Positions 58,429-64,000 of a stretch of 64,000 nucleotides of DNA are shown in pieces. The first letter of the stretch is position 1, and each line of letters opens with the position of its first letter. The position numbers and the translations under genes were made by a program. Below the pieces are notes generated by a model that was given only the letters and a program-made list of their open reading frames with translations, was not told the DNA's origin and did not search any database. The stretch comes from Erythroxylum novogranatense (lineage: Eukaryota; Streptophyta; Magnoliopsida; Malpighiales; Erythroxylaceae): positions 49,306,063 to 49,370,062 of the forward strand of contig CM057233.1 of assembly GCA_029891385.1 (NCBI GenBank). The letters are read 5' to 3'.

Positions 58429-58944
58429 CAAGTCAAGTCAAAGACTACTATCGGGTTAGCTATTTTGAGAAAAATTATACAAAGTGAAAAGCGATTAAGT
58501 GCTAATTAGCTGAACGCTATCTTCATCAGAATAAAGTGTTCAAATACTTTTCGAAAAGAAAGGGTTATGCAGTAGCCCGCAGAGGCTAAGTGTGAAAGAA
58601 TACTTGGTGTAGAGACCAAGAGGCTCGTGAAAGAATACTTGTAAAGTTTGAAGAGATAGTGAAATCTCGTAAGAAACTCGAGTAATCGGACGAGCCCACG
58701 GTTTGGGGTGAACCAGATAAATCTGCGTGTCTACTACTCTCACTCTCTATCTCACTTTTAGTTTCAAAGTTGATCTTTATTTACTATTCATATACTTAGC
58801 ATTGAAAAGTTTTGATCAATCAGATTAATAAGAATTTCAGAAAGAATTTTTATTTCTAACAAGTAATTCAAAAGATATTCAAAAGGGAATACACATTCAA
58901 CCCCCTTCTCGTGCATTCTATTATCATTTTATAAGTGTTGTATT

Positions 58945-60870
58945 TGTCGGAAAATCCCGGAGGTACATCACATGTACCGACAAATGAAAACAAAATTTTT
59001 GTTCCTGGACTTTCCCGAAACCTGTGATCCGTGTGTCGGTATGAAGACATCAACCTAAATAGCCAAAAGAGACTATCTCTAAAGGTGATCCACGCAGATC
59101 GAAACCTAACCGACAAACCCTTTGACCGGAATAGCTAGAACAAATTAAAGGTCGCTAGACCTTACCTTTGTTCTATGGAGAGCTTGGAATCACGATGAAG
59201 AGGAGAGGTAAAGAAGTTGGAGAAGATGAAGGAGCCTTGAGAAGATGATGTAGAGATGAAGCTAAGGATTTCTCAAACCCCTTCTCAAACCCACGATCAT
59301 CATCTCTCAACCCTTTCTCCATAAACCATTCTCAAAGATGAAGAAAAGATGAGCATCGATGCTCTCACTCCATCACCAACGAGCATCTCCATTCTCCTTC
59401 ATTTCCTTTGTCTTTTAGTCATTTATTTCATTTGATGACTAAGCATCACAATGGAAGTTTCTTCCAACTTCTCCTCCCATCCCACGTAGCACATATATAT
59501 ACATTTATTAATTAATTAATACGTTAATTAATTAATAAGATATATATATATATTAATGTCAAGTGGTCCAACACACTGGGTCGATCCTACTGCCGCCGGC
59601 CCCGTATGGGAAAAATCGCCGAGACCTGTCTCAAGAATATCGATGTCGCGATCTCATCGGACATATCTCGATCTCATCGGATCCATTTAATCTGATTGCT
59701 TTCTATAATCGACCTCATCAATACTATTTTACTGATTCTCCAATCACTCTTATCGTGTGACCCTTTAGGGCTCCTTATGTTGGCCACTTAGATTAACACT
59801 TAATCTAAGCAAGTCATGAGCGGTATCTAGCAACACATCATGACCCCAATTGATCGGAAAGTAATCGGTTTGATGTATTCATTACGTAACCGATCACAAA
59901 CCCTTCCATGTACAATTCTCAGGCAATTCGTCCTTTCACCATCCTATACCCCACTTGGTTATGAGTATGGTCAAAGTGTCAACTCTCACTAGACCGAAGT
60001 CTAGCCAAGTGAAATTAGTTCTCGCCCCAGACTCATTACTCTATATGTCAATGAGGACACTCTTCATGACATATTTGTCGCCACCTTTACAAGTAATGAT
60101 CCCACAAGAGGCTATGGGTATCTCTTACGCTAATCCGTAAGTGGTGAATCCTTTATTGGCTACTCAATTACCTTCAATACCTCAAGCCGCACTCAAGCAC
60201 CACCCTACGAGCGACCTCGGAAGGCAACAAGGAATGGAGTCAAAGCACGTAATCAAGATTCAAGATATCCTCGAGTACCTCAAGTCTAAGGATACTTGCA
60301 CCATTGCTATGATGAGATTATCACCGACACTAGAAGAAGATATCCATGCGATGATCTCATGGCGTGTCATCCAATGAACTTACTACCACTAGTAAGCATC
60401 CACATGTCAATTCTAAATATCTCATATTTACAGCTTCGAGATCCACCGCTTGATCCAATCAAGGAATATGACATGTTAGTCTATCCGGATTAATGATGTC
60501 CAATCTCATTAATCCTATGACTAGGAGAATTTAGATACCCACATAATTGCACATAATAAGAATCTCGTGAGTATGAGCACATCATAATTTCCTTCATGCT
60601 ATGTCATATATCATGGACTTCATTAATTCGATTAAAGATCCAATCAATTCATAAACAATGTTCATGAACATCAAATTAATGAAGTATGCCTTTCTTTATT
60701 TATTCATAAAGTCTGCACACGACTTTGAACAAAACGCTAAAGGGATTGCCTTTAGGGCACAATATAAACAAGATCCTTGCATAAGTCGACTTACCCCATG
60801 TACACGCCGACTTATCGGTCTCGAATACGTAAGTCGACTTACCCCATGTACAAGTCGACTTGCACTTACA
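58945..60870 (-). repeat. 3' LTR of C1 copy 3
   Basis: On the plus strand from TGTCGGAAAATCCCGG to CTTGCACTTACA, bounded by the minus-strand PPT. The AT palindrome is at 59492-59556. Confidence 0.93.
60783..60861. repeat. AAGTCGACTT array in C1 copy 3 LTR
   Basis: Four units at the U3 end, one altered to CGCCGACTT, alternating with CCCCATGTACA. Confidence 0.92.
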
Positions 60871-60884
60871 AATCTCCCACTTGA
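60871..60884 (-). other. Polypurine tract of C1 copy 3
   Basis: On the minus strand TCAAGTGGGAGATT directly before the LTR. Confidence 0.9.
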
Positions 60885-61500
60885 CCTAAAGCCAATCGCC
60901 TTAGTATCTAATACCAAAAGCGAGTACATAAGAATCACAATTCTCGTGTGACAATGGCTTTGTCATCTGATCAAGAACACTTTGCTCAGAGAATTCTTCT
61001 ATAAGGACATCATCTCAACCGATGATTTCCGAATCAAATGGAATCGGCGAGTACGAGTCCGATCGATGATGAGACATTGGTTCCTTTCCTGCAAGACTAG
61101 CCCCATTGTATCACAATACAATCCTATGGGCTCATCACGCCTAGAACCATACCAAGTTCAAGAATGAACTGCTTGATCCAAATCGCCTTCTGCAGATCTC
61201 ATGCGCAATGTACTCTGCCTCGCTTGTTGAATCAGCAGCTTGTCACTGATTGAACTCTTTCAAACCGACCACCAGCCGCTCGGTGTGAATGTATATAACC
61301 CGATCGTGATTCAAAATCATCCTTATCGATTAAACGGCATTTGTATGCCGCCACTTGAGATTTTCATCTCCATGTGTCAAGAAAACATCCTTAGGCTTCG
61401 CAAGTACTTGAGGATATTCTTGACACCACCCAAAGGACCTCACCAAGATCCGAGTAGTATCTACTGTAACACTTAGAGCATATAATACATCGGGTCTCGA
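60885..61500 (-). pseudogene. pol: RNase H, C1 copy 3
   Basis: Collinear with 53090-53714 in reverse complement over its whole length, including the CATTGTATCACAATACA stretch (complement of the YCDTMG codons, about 61100). No uninterrupted frame. Confidence 0.75.
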
Positions 61501-62340
61501 CATAGCATTGTTCCATGCTAAACCTCTTTAGCATCTTACCTATGTATCGTTAATTGTGAAAGACCAAGCAACTTCTTTGATCTATCTCTATAAATCTTTA
61601 TCCCAAGGATATAAGTTGCTTTACCAAGGTCTTTCATCGCAAAAGGGTTTGACAACCAAATCTTAACGACAGAAGATAGAGACATCGCTTTCCTAGTATT
61701 AATATGTCATCTACTTATAACACAAGGAATACGATTGCGGTTCCATGAACCTTCTTATACACACAATGTACATCCAATTTTGTGAGAAACCAAACTATTT
61801 GAGTACCTCATCAAAACGGATATGCTAACTCTGAATGCTTGCTTCAATCCATACATGGATTTACGCTTGCATACCATTTCGCCATTATAGAGGTGAAGTC
61901 CTCGTGTCAGTCATACACATCCTCTGCAGATTTCCTCTCAGGAAAGAAGTCCTCACATCCATTTGCCATATCTCATAATCATAATGAGTGGCAATGGCTA
62001 GGAGTATCCTAATGGATTTAAGCATTGCTACGGGGCTGAAGGTCTCGTCATAGTCAACTCTTTGTCTCTGATGAAATCCTTTGGCCACAAGCCTTGCTTT
62101 ATAAGTAATCACATTACCATCCATGTCGGTTTTCTTCTTGAAAACCCATGTGCACCCTATGGGCTTTATTCCTTCGGGTGCAACAACCAAAGTCCATACT
62201 TGGTTTTTATACATGGAATCTATTTCAGATTTCATGGCACAAAGCCATGTTCCGCATCAACTTTTCGTAACCTCGCTCATAGGTAGTAGCGCTCATCTCA
62301 TATGAGTAATACGTCATTCTGCTTACTTACTTAGAAATTC
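61501..62340 (-). pseudogene. pol: Reverse transcriptase, C1 copy 3
   Basis: Open from 62235 to 61885: MKSEIDSMYKNQVWTLVVAP, GCTWVFKKKTDMDGNVITYK, ARLVAKGFHQRQRVDYDETF, SPVAMLKSIRILLAIATHYD and IWQMDVRTSFLRGNL, with the first catalytic Asp. The YVDD region (about 61710-61725) reads across a changed codon (TCATCTACTTATAAC on plus). Downstream the AMKDLGKATYILGIK end is recognisable at about 61600-61640. Confidence 0.87.
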
Positions 62341-62439
62341 ATATCTCTCGGAACAAAGGCGATCCTACTTAACCTACGAAAATTGCAGTAGTAGTAGAAG
62401 GTTGAACTGTTATCTCATCTATATGAGTGACAGCTTCAA

Positions 62440-63400
62440 GTTCGTGCAATTGATCTATGTTTGTTCGAGCATCTTGAACTTCTCCAAGTTCAACTTTGCT
62501 CCCATCGCCCTCTTGTAAAAGAAACTCTTTCTTTAAGAAAACAGATGCTTTAAAACAAACAACTTTTGTTCCTCAAGAAGGTAGAATTGATATCCCACGA
62601 TATCCTACTAACAAACACTTGTCGATTTTGCATCGTTAATCTGACCGTGTCCGCTTCACATAAGCAGACAACCCCAAACTTTCACCGAGAAAGATAGGCT
62701 TTCAGCTAATCCACATCTCATATGGAGTAACATCAATCGCCTTTAATAGAACTCGCTTAACAAGTAAACAAATTGCCCTCGAGCGCATACCCCAAAAACT
62801 GCAAAACCTATCATTAATCGCACCACGTCTAACAAGGTTCGATATCTCCTTTCACCACACCATTGTCAGCAGCAGCGTGCAAGTGGAGTGTATCGAGATA
62901 AAATTCGATTATCTCTGAGATAATCCAAAACTGCTGGTCTAAGCAATTTCCACCACGATCGATCGTAATGTATTCATACTTTTACCAAGTTAGTTTTCTA
63001 CTTCATTTCAATTATTTGAACTTTTCAAACGCTTGATTTGTATCTCATCGACTGAGTACCCATATCGTGAATAATCACCGATAAAAGTAATGAAGTAAAG
63101 ACAACCACTTCGCATGGATGGACATCGACCACATACATCCAAATGTATCGTGTCTAATATTCCATTCACTGCTTTCCTTTCCTTTAAAGGATAACTTGGT
63201 CATCTTGCCTAATAAACAAGATTCGCATGTGTCATATGATTCATAATCAAATGACCCTAAACCGCCATTCTTATGGAGCTCAAATGATGCGTGTCTCATT
63301 TATGTGGCAAGCCGACAATGCCATAAGTAAGTTGATTTTAAATTATCTCGATTATGTCTTTTCACGCCATTGACATTCGTAATCGGATATGGCATATCTA
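62440..63400 (-). pseudogene. pol: Integrase and zinc region, C1 copy 3
   Basis: The zinc part at 63299-63180 reads LGSFDYESYDTCESCLLGKM and TKLSFKGKE. Core pieces (MSIHA, FITFI-type codons near 63080) and the C-terminal WGCLLM/KRTRS region near 62650-62680 follow in several frames. Confidence 0.8.
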
Positions 63401-63539
63401 ATATGTCAATTCCATTGCATAATATACCAAGAGCATAGAGCATTCCATTCAACTAATAGAACAACCATTGCTACTAAAAGTCCAATGGAAACCAAATTTA
63501 TTGAAACAAGAAATGCATAATATGTTCTTTGTTAAAACA

Positions 63540-63790
63540 GTACAAAATGACAATCATCCAATTTGAATACAAGCCCACTAGGAGTGACAAGACATAAGTG
63601 TCTCACAACTAATGTAGCAACTCTTGCTTTGCATTACCTACACAAAGGTCTAGTTCTCCTTTATGAGCCGCTCATCGTCCCCGAGGCCTCGCAGATCATT
63701 TCATATGTATGAGCCACAACCGTATCAAATACCCATATCGCTTTGATCGTAAACAAGATAACCTCAATGACAAACATATTTGAAGGAGTA
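63540..63790 (-). pseudogene. pol: Protease remnant, C1 copy 3
   Basis: Collinear with the protease of copy 1 (codons for VGNARVATL and DTVVAHTYE-type residues around 63600-63740). The active-site triad is not clearly in frame. Confidence 0.6.
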
Positions 63791-63839
63791 GAGGCATTTG
63801 ATGCCTTCTTCGCTTCAGAACTCCAGATAGACTTTACAG

Positions 63840-64000
63840 TTTAGCCTCCAGGTGGCGCCTTGCCACAATGAAAGAAAAAATCCTTTTAGGGGCGCTTTGG
63901 TTTTTCCTTGATAGCACTTCCATTTAGTTTCTTGCCCTTTTCTTCTTCGACCGTAAGAAGAAGCATCCACTACTAGCACTTGCTTGTTATCCTTCTTGAT
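63840..64000 (-). pseudogene. gag: gag C terminus with zinc knuckle, C1 copy 3, cut by window end
   Basis: On the minus strand about 63900-63850 reads KGFFFHCGKAPPGG, where the family has CFHCGKTGHW: the first Cys and the His are lost. A Lys/Ser-rich stretch follows to the window edge. Confidence 0.7.

Larger units (their letters stand above)
57925..58944 (+). repeat. SIRE-type LTR, second copy
   Basis: Starts TGTTAAGTCAGAATGACTT. It contains a GACGCA minisatellite, a TATA box at 58421 and a C-rich end (CAACCCCCTTCTCG near 58898) typical of SIRE LTR ends. It is cut by C1 copy 3 at 58945, so its 3' end may be incomplete. Confidence 0.8.
58945..64000 (-). mobile_element. Ty1/copia family C1, copy 3, minus strand, right end outside window
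   Basis: A 3' LTR (58945-60870), PPT, RNase H, RT, integrase, protease and the end of gag follow each other on the minus strand, collinear with C1 copies 1 and 2. The 5' LTR lies beyond the right edge, so the target duplication (left flank GTATT, 58940-58944) cannot be tested. It is inserted in a SIRE-type LTR. Confidence 0.92.

Overview
This window looks like the repeat-rich heterochromatic fraction of a plant (angiosperm-type) nuclear genome. Everything I can recognise is LTR retrotransposon sequence, stacked by repeated insertion. I see no cellular gene, rRNA, tRNA gene or CRISPR array. The evidence for a plant is chromovirus-type Ty3/gypsy with a C-terminal chromodomain-like module, SIRE/Maximus-type Ty1/copia with an extra ORF after pol, Angela/Tork-like Ty1/copia, and primer-binding sites complementary to initiator methionine tRNA. 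The species cannot be named from the sequence.

Layout, left to right. (1) 1-21019: a large minus-strand Ty3/gypsy-related element with 4.38-kb LTRs and about 3.4 kb of non-coding internal DNA (LARD-like). Its left LTR runs off the window. (2) 4794-15191: a complete-length plus-strand Tekay/Del-type chromovirus inserted into (1), with an exact TCAAT duplication; its gag-pol is broken. (3) 21020-about 56755: the 3' part of a plus-strand SIRE/Maximus-type copia element, interrupted twice. The first interruption (21312-43207, duplication TAAAG) is a solo LTR. That solo LTR holds a minus-strand copia element (23663-42204), whose own 3' LTR holds another minus-strand copia element (25258-34919, duplication AAACA). 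The second interruption (46096-55651, duplication GGATG) is a plus-strand copia element splitting the SIRE-type extra ORF. (4) About 56756-58944: a rearranged second SIRE-type piece (integrase, start of RT, then an LTR). (5) 58945-64000: a further minus-strand copia element that runs off the right edge.

The elements at 25258, 46096 and 58945 belong to one family, called C1 below. It has LTRs of about 1.85-1.93 kb, a 2-kb untranslated leader and a single broken gag-pol. The nesting gives relative ages: the SIRE-type element is oldest on the right side, then the solo LTR, then the 23663-42204 copia, then C1 copy 1. The LARD-like element is older than the Tekay-type element inside it. None of the polyproteins is open throughout, so none is expected to move by itself as written.

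The least expected signals are non-coding: (a) arrays of the palindrome AAGTCGACTT shared by the LARD-like gypsy LTR and by C1 copia LTRs and leaders; (b) an array of TGACGTCA bZIP-type palindromes in the solo LTR; (c) conserved blocks shared by the LARD-like LTR and the Tekay-type LTR, pointing to a non-autonomous/autonomous pair; (d) small indels and substitutions between sister LTRs that favour CAG/CTG and CG sites and may be sequencing artefacts over methylated DNA.
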